From Chamaecyparis obtusa (lineage: Eukaryota > Streptophyta > Pinopsida > Cupressales > Cupressaceae): a DNA stretch of 64,000 bases. The notes under the pieces were generated by a model, which was given only the letters and a program-made list of their open reading frames with translations, did no database searches and was not told the origin of the DNA. Below, in pieces: positions 54,501-60,086 of this stretch. How positions within the stretch are numbered: position 1 is the first letter of the stretch; the number at the start of each line of letters is the position of its first letter. The DNA lies in the NCBI GenBank assembly GCA_027943335.1, contig BSBK01006749.1, positions 186,001 through 250,000 of the forward strand, read 5' to 3'. The position numbers and the translations under genes were made by a program.

Positions 54501-56039
54501 CAGATCTGCTCATCACTATTTCTTTTAATCCATGCCACCCAACCTGCTTCACCCTCTTTCCACCTAAGCACTGTCATCCAGAATCTGTTGTGTATGGGTG
54601 TATATTTGTTTCTCTTTTACTATTTGTCATGTGACACAACTTTTTATGCATTTGCAGGAATTTTCAAGTCTATTTCTCAAAAGACAGTCTTAGCATTTTA
54701 TAACAAAATAACTCAATGACAGTACATAATGATAACAAACTATGTTGTGTCTAAGAACACAATAATACGAGGGAATCCGGATCTAATTGTAATTTTTTGA
54801 AGAAACACAATTTTTTGCATGGCTTGATTGATACTGAAAAACTCAATGCTTATTATTTTTTTAAAGATCCTTGCAGAAAAGCTTCCAAGCATCTTATATA
54901 GTTGATCTTTCATTTTGAGGAGTTAGTCATTTTGCCAATTTCCATTTTTCCCTTCATTTTATGAATATTTTTTAGGAACCCTTGTTGATCTTGGTGACTT
55001 CCACAGCTTCCATCCTTTTAGGTGCCAGGATCATTATTCAAGTAGTTTCTAATGGTATCTTCCCATTTTCTCTTCCCTATTTTGAGCATGAGGTTTTCTA
55101 AATTCCTTTTGCTCATCTCTTGAATGTTATAGGGGCTTATTTTTCTAGACTGCAACAATAGATGTTCCCGAGTCCCATCACATTTGTCAATAAATGTGCA
55201 TTTCTAGAAGTAAATTCATAGTTCATATGAATGTCATAGCAAATTACTGGATAAATTGCTGTTAGTGAGAAGGTAGAGCAATTTTCAACTTCATTTTATA
55301 ATCCTGTATCGTTAATTATATTTTCCTTGATGGTCCATACCGTAATTGGAATAAATTTGGGTTATTACATCCTGAACATGCTTCAAAATGTAATGATCCA
55401 ATATGAAGAGTAACATGCCAGACCTAGGCAATATCATCCTTAGGTTGGGCCTCATGTAAATTATTCCCACTTTTAATATATTCTTACCTTTTTCCAACTA
55501 AAAAAATTGCTCTATTATCACTTTCATGTTGCTGAATTGAGTCCATGGTTTTGCAAACATTAATTTCTTGGCCTAATTCATTTCAAATATTCTCGTGTAC
55601 AGGCATTTGCAATTAAGTTCTGCTGGAACAGATGCTAACCATGTTGCATCCACATTAAAACCTAAGAAGAAAAAAATTAAGATAAAACAGAACAGCAATG
55701 GGACAGGCAGGTGAGTGAATTTGTTGCTCTTTCCATTGGCTGTCCTTGTCTACTGCTATGATACTGGATTGATGAACTACACAATTTTATCAATTTCATT
55801 TGATGCAAATAACCAAGAGGACTTTAAGCATTAGTCGCATGGAACTTACATGAAGCTTCCTTTTTAAAAAATTAAGCATGCTTTGTTTCTGTTTTGGCAG
55901 GGTTCAAGTGGTAATTTTGCAGGATATGTCTTCATTAGAACGCGTTCAGAATGCCAAGCAATTTCTACAAGATAGACGATCACATGTACATAGGTCAGCA
56001 TCTATGTTAAAACACTTTAAGGGATTTCCTTCTCTCTAG
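12580..56039 (+). CDS. Five-exon host gene, conserved-looking basic protein of unknown name
   Basis: Exons are 12580-12624, 47241-47293, 47767-48021, 55603-55710 and 55901-56039, and all join in phase to 600 nt (199 residues plus TAG). Most junctions follow the GT-AG rule with good sites (AAG|GTATTT, GCAG|GG, GAA|GTATGT, ACAG|G, CAG|GTGAGT). The protein starts [11 protein letters not shown], has a basic helix-prone stretch [13 protein letters not shown], an acidic/serine-rich middle, a conserved-looking [14 protein letters not shown], a second basic block [10 protein letters not shown] and a final V-Q-V-V-I-L-Q-D-M segment. No membrane segment or signal peptide. The basic blocks suggest a nuclear or nucleolar protein; this is inference. 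I do not recognise a named family. A further exon beyond the window is possible. Confidence 0.7.
12625..13313 (+). other. Start of intron 1, no gene seen
   Basis: Mixed-composition intron sequence. A 66-codon minus-strand open stretch at 12779-12979 shows no recognisable motif and is not called as a gene. Confidence 0.4.
13314..13571 (-). pseudogene. Possible LINE ORF2 3'-end fragment
   Basis: The C-terminal half of this minus-strand stretch ([25 protein letters not shown]) resembles the cysteine-containing tail after the reverse transcriptase of LINE-type elements, where an H-x-L-x-x-C pattern and a following helical segment are usual. No reverse-transcriptase core is adjacent. This is a weak call from pattern only. 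Confidence 0.3.
13600..14200 (+). mobile_element. Gypsy-type LTR end with primer site, truncated
   Basis: A TATA box (TATATAAAAG at 13609-13618) is followed by about 400 bp ending GGGACATTACA at 14018, then TGGTATCAGAACA at 14021, a Met-tRNA primer site. This is the right end of a 5' LTR plus the start of a plus-strand leader. No gag or pol follows; the sequence loses identity before 14300. The LTR left end is not visible. Confidence 0.6.
14201..14887 (+). other. Intron sequence, nothing recognised
   Basis: An 82-codon open stretch at 14454-14702 has no recognisable domain. The rest is low-complexity to ordinary intron sequence up to the left LTR of copia A. Confidence 0.35.
14888..15753 (-). 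repeat. 3' LTR of copia A
   Basis: An 866-bp repeat of the right LTR. In the minus direction it starts TGGTAATTTTAATAGC, where the 5' LTR has TGTTAATTTTAATAGC, and ends AATTTAACA, here mutated at its outer base. Confidence 0.9.
15754..15775 (-). other. Polypurine tract signature of copia A
   Basis: On the minus strand CCTCCCTAGCTAAGAGGGAG lies directly next to the LTR. CTCCCT and AGGGAG can pair, so the tract is palindromic. The same 20-mer precedes the 3' LTR of element D. Confidence 0.75.
15834..16169 (-). repeat. Seven hairpin-forming tandem repeats in copia A
   Basis: Seven imperfect copies of CACCTTGCATTGCC followed by GCAGAGGGTG at irregular 40-80-bp spacing, between the RNase H stop and the polypurine tract. 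Each core has pairing ends (CACC / GGTG with flanking GCA / TGC), so single-stranded copies could fold. Several cores keep covarying outer bases (ATCACC..GGTGAT versus CCACC..GGTGG). Confidence 0.8.
16219..16803 (-). pseudogene. RNase H of copia A
   Basis: The 194-residue stretch contains the copia RNase H landmarks: [32 protein letters not shown], and the C-terminal N-I-L-T-K-P-L. It would degrade the RNA strand of the RNA/DNA hybrid. The domain itself is open from near its start to its natural end, but it is cut off from the reverse transcriptase by a stop at about 16804. Confidence 0.85.
16807..17738 (-). pseudogene. Reverse transcriptase of copia A
   Basis: Three minus-strand blocks make the domain. 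The first (17666-17442) has W-L-F-K-I-K and [11 protein letters not shown]. The second (17438-17133) has [21 protein letters not shown] and the catalytic Y-V-D-D near 17160-17171. The third (17097-16807) has H-Y-F-L-G-L-E-V and [12 protein letters not shown] single stop follows A-K-C at about 17441, a frame break lies between 17133 and 17097, and a stop follows the last block. Confidence 0.88.
17739..18875 (-). pseudogene. Integrase of copia A
   Basis: The open frame starts with the end of the zinc-binding region (C-K-G-C-A-I-G-K), then the DDE core: [18 protein letters not shown] and [13 protein letters not shown]. In the last motif the usual catalytic Glu (V-A-E-R-K-N) is Lys. The C-terminal part has [10 protein letters not shown], conserved in copia integrases, then the linker to reverse transcriptase. 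A one-base frameshift near 18875 separates it from the protease/pre-integrase frame. Confidence 0.88.
18812..19453 (-). pseudogene. Protease and gag-pre-integrase region of copia A
   Basis: The frame carries the aspartic-protease motif [12 protein letters not shown], the hydrophobic [13 protein letters not shown] core and the pre-integrase signature [11 protein letters not shown]. The frame is then lost by a one-base shift. Just upstream (19454-19590), in another frame, sits a zinc knuckle [13 protein letters not shown], which belongs to the gag C-terminus and is directly cut by insertion B. Confidence 0.85.
21467..22406 (-). pseudogene. Decayed ORF of unknown family inside element B
   Basis: The main open part (22342-21926, 138 residues) reads like a real protein: [34 protein letters not shown] and M-G-A-Y-L-F-Y-L. 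After a frame break it continues at 21900-21709 with [12 protein letters not shown] and a basic segment. The type resembles uncharacterised proteins carried by plant mobile elements, but I cannot name the family or a function. No catalytic motif is seen. Confidence 0.45.
22499..22800. repeat. Imperfect minisatellite in element B
   Basis: A unit near CACTTATTTCTGCCCCTTC recurs six or seven times at irregular 45-70-bp intervals, grading into CACTTATATCTCCCAACTTC. Degenerate repeats of other types follow at 23040-23460 (CAAATAGCAGGCC-like) and 23790-23960 (GCCCAGATTTTAAAT-like). Confidence 0.65.
24474..25107 (-). pseudogene. Gag N-terminal part of copia A
   Basis: From the ATG at 25107 the frame reads [13 protein letters not shown], then N-F-T-S-W-K-V-R, and continues through the alpha-helical copia gag with [10 protein letters not shown] and [11 protein letters not shown]. 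It stays open to the insertion boundary at A-A-Q-S-F-K. The start is chosen because this Met directly precedes the conserved region and follows the primer site by under 100 bp. The zinc-knuckle half continues beyond insertion B at about 19590-19450. Confidence 0.85.
25202..26037 (-). repeat. 5' LTR of copia A
   Basis: An 836-bp partner of 14888-15753. The main differences are scattered substitutions and a few indels, for example around 25800. The minus-strand primer site TGGTATCAAAGCC starts at 25201. Confidence 0.9.
26038..26447 (+). other. Intron 1 sequence between copia A and copia C
   Basis: About 410 bp of AT-rich sequence. No gene or repeat recognised. Confidence 0.4.
26448..27954 (+). 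repeat. 5' LTR of copia C
   Basis: A 1.5-kb repeat of 36415-37930 with scattered substitutions. Near its start it holds an internal minisatellite (about 26515-26720) of units like GAGCTGCCTGTGTGCCTACT. Confidence 0.92.
28024..29500 (+). pseudogene. First gag of copia C
   Basis: The ATG at 28024 begins M-S-A-L-E-G-L and runs into [14 protein letters not shown], the start of the plant copia gag domain. A frameshift near 28140 moves the reading to 28149-28406 ([21 protein letters not shown]). A stop at about 28404 and then the solo LTR interrupt it. Beyond the solo LTR the protein resumes (T-A-Y-E-M-R-T-N) and reaches one zinc knuckle [14 protein letters not shown] at 29288-29329. It would form the particle shell. 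Confidence 0.8.
28605..29083 (+). mobile_element. Solo LTR inside the first gag of copia C
   Basis: A 479-bp block starts TGTTGGTGTAATTA and ends CTCTAATA, where CTCTAACA would be the expected LTR end. It is flanked by GAATT (28600-28604) and GAATC (29084-29088). Removing it rejoins the gag frame [10 protein letters not shown]. It contains a small hairpin ATCCACC TTT GGTGGAT near 28830. The orientation assigned is that of the host. Confidence 0.7.
29882..30208 (+). repeat. 5' LTR of element D
   Basis: A 327-bp LTR with a TA-rich microsatellite, a perfect 11-bp inverted repeat AGACATGTCCC / GGGACATGTCT (30078-30088 and 30094-30104), and a TATAAATA box just downstream near 30123. Confidence 0.88.
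31290..31692 (+). repeat. Hairpin-forming tandem arrays in element D
   Basis: From 31490 to 31692 there are five copies of a 41-bp unit (starts 31490, 31531, 31572, 31613, 31654) centred on GTGGATAGAATCGCC and GGCAATCCAC; its ends GTGGAT / ATCCAC and inner GCC / GGC pair. Just upstream (31290-31480) three copies of a longer unit contain AATATCATGAGACTTGATATT, also a hairpin. The arrays end about 100 bp before the polypurine tract. Confidence 0.85.
31791..31810 (+). other. Polypurine tract signature of element D
   Basis: CCTCCCTAGCTAAGAGGGAG directly precedes the 3' LTR. It is identical over this length to the tract of copia A. Confidence 0.75.
31811..32148 (+). repeat. 3' LTR of element D
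   Basis: A 338-bp partner of 29882-30208; the first bases are TA instead of TG. The inverted repeat AGACATGTCCC / GGGACATGTCT is conserved at 32018-32044. Confidence 0.88.
32573..33343 (+). pseudogene. Zinc knuckles and protease of copia C
   Basis: The 256-residue frame contains two zinc knuckles, [14 protein letters not shown] and [14 protein letters not shown], then a Lys-rich linker and the protease active site [12 protein letters not shown], followed by [15 protein letters not shown] stop follows at 33341, just before the pre-integrase frame. A stop also separates it from the coiled coil upstream. Confidence 0.88.
33350..34984 (+). pseudogene. Integrase and N-terminal reverse transcriptase of copia C
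   Basis: A 544-codon open frame. It opens with the pre-integrase L-W-H-R-R-L-G-H-M and zinc-binding C-K-N-C residues. The DDE core is intact: [17 protein letters not shown] and Q-N-G-V-V-E-R-K-N. Then come [14 protein letters not shown] and a Ser/Gln/Ala-rich spacer (about 34330-34520). The last 100 residues are the start of reverse transcriptase ([24 protein letters not shown]). A stop at 34982-34984 interrupts the domain. Confidence 0.9.
34985..35605 (+). pseudogene. Remaining reverse transcriptase of copia C
   Basis: The palm continues as [12 protein letters not shown] and A-L-Y-G-L-K-Q-A-P, with stops after Q-A-P (Arg to stop) and near 35171. The catalytic Y-V-D-D is at 35249-35260, followed by F-P-G-L-Q-I-Q-Q and [13 protein letters not shown] further stop near 35603 follows. 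Confidence 0.88.
35606..36199 (+). pseudogene. RNase H of copia C
   Basis: Shows [35 protein letters not shown] and the end F-T-K-P-L-P. One stop lies at about 35822 (V-S-stop-L-S-K-K), where a Trp is usual. The natural C-terminus is at 36197-36199. Confidence 0.88.
36415..37930 (+). repeat. 3' LTR of copia C
   Basis: A 1516-bp partner of 26448-27954, preceded by AAAAAGGGGGAGAT. The internal minisatellite is at about 36485-36700. Confidence 0.92.
37931..39170 (+). other. Intron 1 sequence with TA microsatellite
   Basis: No gene recognised. A stretch around 38470-38640 has base composition like coding DNA and is open on both strands, but shows no known domain. TA/ATAC microsatellites lie at about 39040-39160. 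Confidence 0.4.
39171..40009 (+). other. Possible LTR or leader of gypsy F, with short duplications
   Basis: Two pairs of short direct repeats occur: about 38 bp at 39607 and 39664 (ACATGAAATATGAACATCTA-like), and about 30 bp at 39749 and 39787 (GAACAAACAACACAA-like). The block precedes the gag of element F and could be its 5' LTR and leader, but no matching 3' LTR is present. Confidence 0.3.
41192..42244. mobile_element. TIR element copy a (GC-rich subterminal repeats)
   Basis: Termini GTTGCCAGATTCG and (complement of the right end) GTTGCCGATTCGGG match except for one inserted base. The flanking triplets are TCA and TAA. The first 270 bp are GC-rich with many GGATCCG words, the right end has CGAATCC words, and the core holds a TA microsatellite (about 42110-42145). 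No transposase is present. Confidence 0.7.
41258..41401. repeat. 53-bp perfect inverted repeat
   Basis: Arms at 41258-41310 and 41349-41401 are exact reverse complements, separated by 38 bp. The spacer contains a third copy of the AGGCTTTTGCAAGGACC segment also present in the right arm. The arms are rich in CGGATCCG palindromes. It lies in TIR element copy a. Confidence 0.92.
44427..44954. mobile_element. TIR element copy b
   Basis: Termini GTTACCGAT and ATCGGTAAC with TAA on both sides (44424-44426 and 44955-44957). Subterminal CCGGATGCAGATGCGGGTGC at the left and GGATCCGCATCCGAATC at the right, AT-rich core with a TATATA run. 528 bp, no transposase. Confidence 0.75.
45205..45413 (+). repeat. 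Copia-type LTR end remnant
   Basis: The order GGTTGGTGCCCTTTT, GTGGTTTTTTAC, GGGTTTTCCACG, CTGTG, then CCCCCCACCCCCCTCTTAG mirrors the last part of the copia C LTR. It is divergent and lacks an associated coding region. Confidence 0.5.
45430..46145 (+). repeat. Another LTR remnant with primer-site-like motif
   Basis: A TATA box (TTATATATAGAGG, near 45485), a GGTTTCC-containing tail near 45735 and TGGCATCAGAGC at 45929-45940 form the pattern of an LTR end followed by a Met-tRNA primer site. A short open stretch after it could be a gag start. No further retroelement motif. Confidence 0.35.
46146..47240 (+). other. End of intron 1, nothing coding recognised
   Basis: AT-rich sequence. A TATA-like GTATAAATGG near 46338 could belong to a further LTR fragment. 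The intron ends with a pyrimidine tract and TGTGCTGCAG. Confidence 0.4.
47241..47293 (+). CDS. Exon 2 of the host gene
   Basis: Codes for [18 protein letters not shown]. Only this frame is open across the exon, and it enters in phase 0 and leaves with two bases of an Arg codon, matching both neighbours. Acceptor CTGCAG, donor AAG|GTATTC. Confidence 0.7.
47767..48021 (+). CDS. Exon 3 of the host gene
   Basis: The longest exon, 255 nt. It encodes a basic, probably helical start ([16 protein letters not shown]), a Ser/Asp/Glu-rich middle and [14 protein letters not shown]. Acceptor TTGCTTCAG, donor GAA|GTATGT, a strong match to plant consensus. Base composition is clearly more GC-rich than the flanking introns. 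Confidence 0.78.
48022..48839 (+). other. Start of intron 3, nothing recognised
   Basis: AT-rich intron sequence without coding motifs. Confidence 0.4.
48840..49126 (-). pseudogene. SET-domain protein fragment, antisense in intron 3
   Basis: Read right to left: [13 protein letters not shown], then [19 protein letters not shown] and a Y-W-D step. This is the C-terminal half of a SET methyltransferase domain (N-H-S-C-x-P-N and G-E-E-I-T-x-x-Y in functional copies). The Ser-Cys after N-H is replaced by Leu-Tyr. After a one-base frameshift at about 48895, a post-SET cysteine cluster follows: [11 protein letters not shown]. The type resembles plant SET proteins of the SDG37/ASHR class, but this is only a fragment. 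The rest of the gene is not visible. Confidence 0.65.
49127..51394 (+). other. Intron 3 sequence, nothing firmly recognised
   Basis: AT-rich, with a TA run near 49274 and short duplicated GAGATGAGAATGTT-like words at 49470-49530. A minus-strand open stretch of 109 codons at 50524-50853 and one of 72 codons at 51077-51295 have no convincing domain. Confidence 0.4.
51395..52381. mobile_element. TIR element copy c
   Basis: Left terminus GTTGCCGATTCGGGTG, right terminus ending ATCAGTAAC (complement GTTACTGAT), with flanking TAA and TTA. The left subterminal GATTCAGATGCGGATGCG matches copy b in the same orientation; the right has CATCCACCTCCGCATCC. A long TA microsatellite (51456-51582) follows the left subterminal part. 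987 bp, no transposase. Confidence 0.7.
51456..51582. repeat. TA microsatellite
   Basis: Three TA runs separated by GTATATATGTTTAAAA, the spacer occurring twice. It lies within TIR copy c. Confidence 0.9.
52385..55602 (+). other. Rest of intron 3
   Basis: No recognised gene. A minus-strand stretch at 52904-53116 is open from an ATG and has balanced composition ([19 protein letters not shown]) with a GTAAGT near its end, but its upstream frame is full of stops. The intron ends TCGTGTACAG. Confidence 0.4.
55603..55710 (+). CDS. Exon 4 of the host gene
   Basis: 108 nt: [14 protein letters not shown], then the basic block [10 protein letters not shown] and N-S-N-G-T-G. Entry completes a Lys codon from exon 3; exit leaves two bases of an Arg codon. 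Donor CAG|GTGAGT is near consensus. Confidence 0.75.
55901..56039 (+). CDS. Exon 5 of the host gene, with probable stop
   Basis: After GGCAG the frame reads [15 protein letters not shown], then [15 protein letters not shown], and runs to TAG at 56037-56039. AG|GTCAGC at 55993/55994 is a possible but weak donor; if used, a last exon lies further downstream and was not found. I favour the read-through to TAG. Confidence 0.65.
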
Positions 56040-59000
56040 GAGATATTGTGTGCAATAGTTGCGAATAACTGGAAACAAATGGGCTTTACCAAATTTTGAG
56101 CCTTTTATTGATAGGATGGTGGATTGAAGAGGGCCATTAAAACCTATGAAGATTGTAACATTAGCTAAAGGTTGGCATTTATGATGATGGTATATTGGCT
56201 TGCATTCAGTTTTATTCTCTGTGGGATACAGTATAATGAAAATAATTTTCATGGCTTATCTTATTAAGGCTTTGTTAAGGGAAGTCAAGTTACATGCAGA
56301 AAAGAGGGACGCAAAAGCATCTGCAAACTAATTGGTAATGGGTTTCAAAAAGATTATCAGGAGAAATCAATTTAATCAAGTAGATGAGGTTTACCTGTTA
56401 TAATTCTATTTTCTTCCATTTCTTGTGAATTTCCTTGTCATGGCATGCAACAATAACCTTATCCTTTAACAAATTGCCATCTGTGAGCTGGATTAAACTT
56501 ATGACTGCATACTGTTTTGGCTGAACATGAGATCTGTAAGGGTTTCCTGACCATTCAACTATCTGATGTAAATCATAAACAGAGTGTAATAGCAATTTAA
56601 TTTTTCCCTTGTTTTCTTTGAAGCTCTTGCAATCTGTTATTATCTTCAGTACTAGTGTGAAGAATTAGCTTTCGTTACAAGCAATCTATGTACTGATTTT
56701 TGTTACTTCTTTCCAAGGGCGTTATGTTTGGTAGAATTACCATGTTTTGTTAATGCAAGAAGCATCCAAGACTTATGGCATTTTCGGCAATACAATATCA
56801 GGTGTGGTTTCTTCTATATGGATTTCACACAAAGAATTTTGACCACTTATGCACTATGATGATTATTATCTTATTCCTCTATATTTTTATTGTTCCTTCT
56901 TTTCTCCGCTGCTATACTTATGCTGTTCATCATTTTTTGGGTTTGGAATTGCAATTTTTTTTCTTACCTCATTTGTACGGGGCCATAACGGGGGTAATCC
57001 ATTTCGGAAGCCAGACTCAACTGCACTCAACAGGAATTGAAATGTGGTGGGCTCTTGTGAGTGCAACTCTCTCACCAACTGGACTTCAACACTGTGGGTT
57101 CAATTCATGTTATTGACTATTTGAAGACCTTGAAAGGGGCCTGAATACATTTAATAGTAACATTAGTTGTTTGCTTTGAATGGATTGTGTGCACAACATA
57201 CACCGTATTAATTGCAGGACCTGTTAGTTTAAATGGCTATGCCGTGATAATGTATAGTTTGTGCGCTCTAAATTCATATTTTAATATCATTATGTACTAG
57301 CTCAAAAGTTGTCTACAGAAAACAATTGGCTTAATAGGGTCCTTTATTGGAGATTTGATGCCTAGAAGTTCATCAAATGATGGTTCACAAGAAAGGAGTT
57401 TTAGGTTAAAACATGTCAAAAACCATGCATTTGACAGAAAACAAAATTGGATCCTGTATAGATAAAGGTGAAAATTTAAAGATGCAAATTAAGAACATTT
57501 TGCATACAGTAATATAGTAATAGTGATCAGTAGGACACAAAAGGTTTTCAGTAGCTAACAACTCTTGAAACTAATAAGAGTTTTATTAGTGGCACTTTTG
57601 AAAGCGAGTTGATAGGAGTAGTGAAGCATGGAAGCTCATTACCATTAAGGACGTAACAAACTTTTGTCGAGCTTTTATTATACAATACATATGAGAATGG
57701 AAATCTCGAGAAAAATTGGAAGGTAGTTTATTTGTATTGATTAACAGTTTTGTGGATAATTGCGTGCATATTTATTTGTATCGATTATCAGTTTCGTAGT
57801 TTATTGGCACTTTAGTGGAATCTTTACCAGTTGCGTCCTTGAATCTTTTTATAATATCATTTATTTGCGCAAGGCACCTATTTTTCACAATGGTAAATAC
57901 AATATTTAAATAGATCTACTTTAGCCTCATTTACTCGTCCAATGGAGATCTTGATTCTTCAATATGGTCTTTGTATGGGTGAAAAGTGCATAACGTGGAC
58001 ATTTACCTTTTGTCTTATAGTACTTTGCATGGGTGTTATGCATGCTTTTGTTAATTCTAAGATTGTAAATTATTGGTCTTTTTGTTATGTTCAAAACTAT
58101 AGTTTTGGTCTAAGTCAGATATGTAGAAATGGGATTGACTTGCTTGATCAAGACTCAAATTTAGCTTGGGTAGAGGCCAACTTTCTTCCAAGTTTGTTGT
58201 TTCTCATACCAAAGCTTTCAAAGTATGCACCAAGGATAAGTATAAGAGGACACCATTCTTAGGTGATTTGAGTAATTATTCATTTCTTCTCTATGTACAT
58301 TAGGGCAACAATATAATGTCAATATGTTAGCCTAAGGTCACTATTCAACTTTCCACATTAATCACATTAGCCCTTGCATTAACATATGTTCAAGCCCTAG
58401 CTCTTGCGTTAGGCCATTCTAGCATCCATTACATTGTACAACATTGCATCAAAGCTCAAAAGTCTTATCTTTTTTATAGCTACATTATTTGCATTTATGT
58501 TTTTATGTCTTACAACTTAATCAAAATCATCAAACATTCAACAATGCATGATGAGGTAGAGGTGGGTAAAAGCACCAACTTATGTCACACTTTCAGTCAA
58601 CAAAACATTTTCTAGAAAAAATAATTCAATCAAAAAGGTTTTAGTATAATATAATATAATATGTATATTTTTTTTTTGAGAATTTTGAATTGTAATCAAA
58701 TTAACATAAAGTTTCAATTGAAACCCTTTCAATACAACTCTAAAAATACCTTTATGTACGAATGAGAGTCTAGAATTCAATTTTTTGACATTTTGATTAG
58801 TTTTATTGTATATTTTAAATCTATTGTAAGTGCTTTTAATTAAACATGATATTGATTGGATATAAAATAATATATACATGTTTTTTTTAAAGATAATATA
58901 TGGTGCACTAGAGAAGATAATTCTCTCCAAAAGGGTATAATTTATTTTAATGATAAAAGAATTGATAAAAGTTGATGTCCCATGGAAACTGTGACATTTA

Positions 59001-59395
59001 GTGAAGTTTGAATTTAAAATGTTATTACAACAAAATTATTCCTTTAAAAATTATTTTTATTGAAGTGAGCTATTTGAAGTAAAAAAATTAAGGAAAAATG
59101 TTTGCTCTTTTTTTATGACAGCACTATCAGTCTTCACTTTTTAAAATTTTTTTTATCAATTGAAATTATATTCAAAATGTATATAAAAAAATCAAAACAA
59201 ATTTTTATCTTTATTTTTAAATGACAAGCATAAAAAATCATCAAAGAGTTCTACATTCTATTAGTTTACATCAATTTGAAACTCAAAACATAAAAGACCA
59301 CTTTTGTGTAGTTGAAGTTAAAAAATTTAATTTGTGTTTTGTATTTCCTTATAGAAAAGTGACAAGGTTTTTACTATAAGCTTGAGTCTATATCC
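56040..59395 (+). other. Downstream region, no gene recognised
   Basis: Contains the presumed 3' UTR of the host gene just after 56040 (no clear single poly(A) site). The rest is AT-rich intergenic or intron-like sequence. Open stretches at 56775-57116 and 57942-58262 have no recognisable domain. Confidence 0.4.
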
Positions 59396-59480
59396 TTGAG
59401 TTGGCCTAAGGGTGGAGAACTTGTATTCTTCAAAGATAGGTTACAAGTTCAATTCTAGTATGGTGTAAGGTATGTAAAAA
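59396..59480 (+). repeat. Possible tRNA-derived SINE head
   Basis: TGGCCTAAGGG (59402-59412) fits an RNA polymerase III A box and GTTACAAGTTCAATTCT (59440-59456) resembles a B box, at tRNA-like spacing. The SINE body and tail were not delimited, and no second copy was found. Confidence 0.3.
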
Positions 59481-59910
59481 GGTGCTCAAAATTAATACTT
59501 ACTGGCACAACTTTATGATTTGCCGATAATCAGCTAGGGAGGAATCTTTCACCTTTGAAATTGGCCTTCCCAAGATAGTTTGTGTCCTCAAGAGGTTGAG
59601 ATGGAACAAGTACCAATCTTGAGAATCATGAAGGTTTCAATCCAATAAAAAGAATAAACTCAACATAACTTCAATGCACCTTTCAGTGCTCTTTTATAAT
59701 CATTATGAGAAGCTCTTCAATTTCATCTTTTAGCTTCGTTTTCCCTTCATAGTTCCCTTATTTTAAATTTTAAAACTTTAACTTGGGAAATAACATAAAA
59801 GTGGTCACTTAAAACTTAGAAATGAATAACCTTGTTAAATAATTAAAACATAATTTTAATTATATGTCTAGGCTAGATGAAAGGAGACATTACAAATTTT
59901 GGTATCACTT
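59481..59910 (+). other. Possible gypsy LTR end
   Basis: AGGAGACATTACA ending at 59894, then TTGGTATCACTT at 59899, repeats the pattern seen at 14008-14033 (LTR end GGGACATTACA then TTGGTATCAGAAC). No coding region follows. Confidence 0.35.
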
Positions 59911-59932
59911 ATATGATTATTAGTATGATGTT

Positions 59933-60086
59933 GCTCCTAAATTTAATGTAGGATTACCTCTCAAATCTAGTTCCCTTGATGGATGATTGAAATACAATCC
60001 ATATGAACTACGAATGCCAAATAATGAGAATTGATCTCTTGCTAAGTAGTACACACACATGTAGACACATATACATAGATACATAC
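59933..60086 (+). repeat. Direct repeat, copy 1
   Basis: About 150 bp, close match to 61619-61768, including CAAATCTAGTTCCCTTGATG and CTTGCTAAGT. Both copies end in an ACATAC-type microsatellite. Confidence 0.85.

Noticed and set aside
56775..58262. Hydrophobic frames downstream of the gene that look membrane-like
   Set aside because: Phe/Leu/Ile-rich translations of T-rich DNA without conserved motifs or coding composition.
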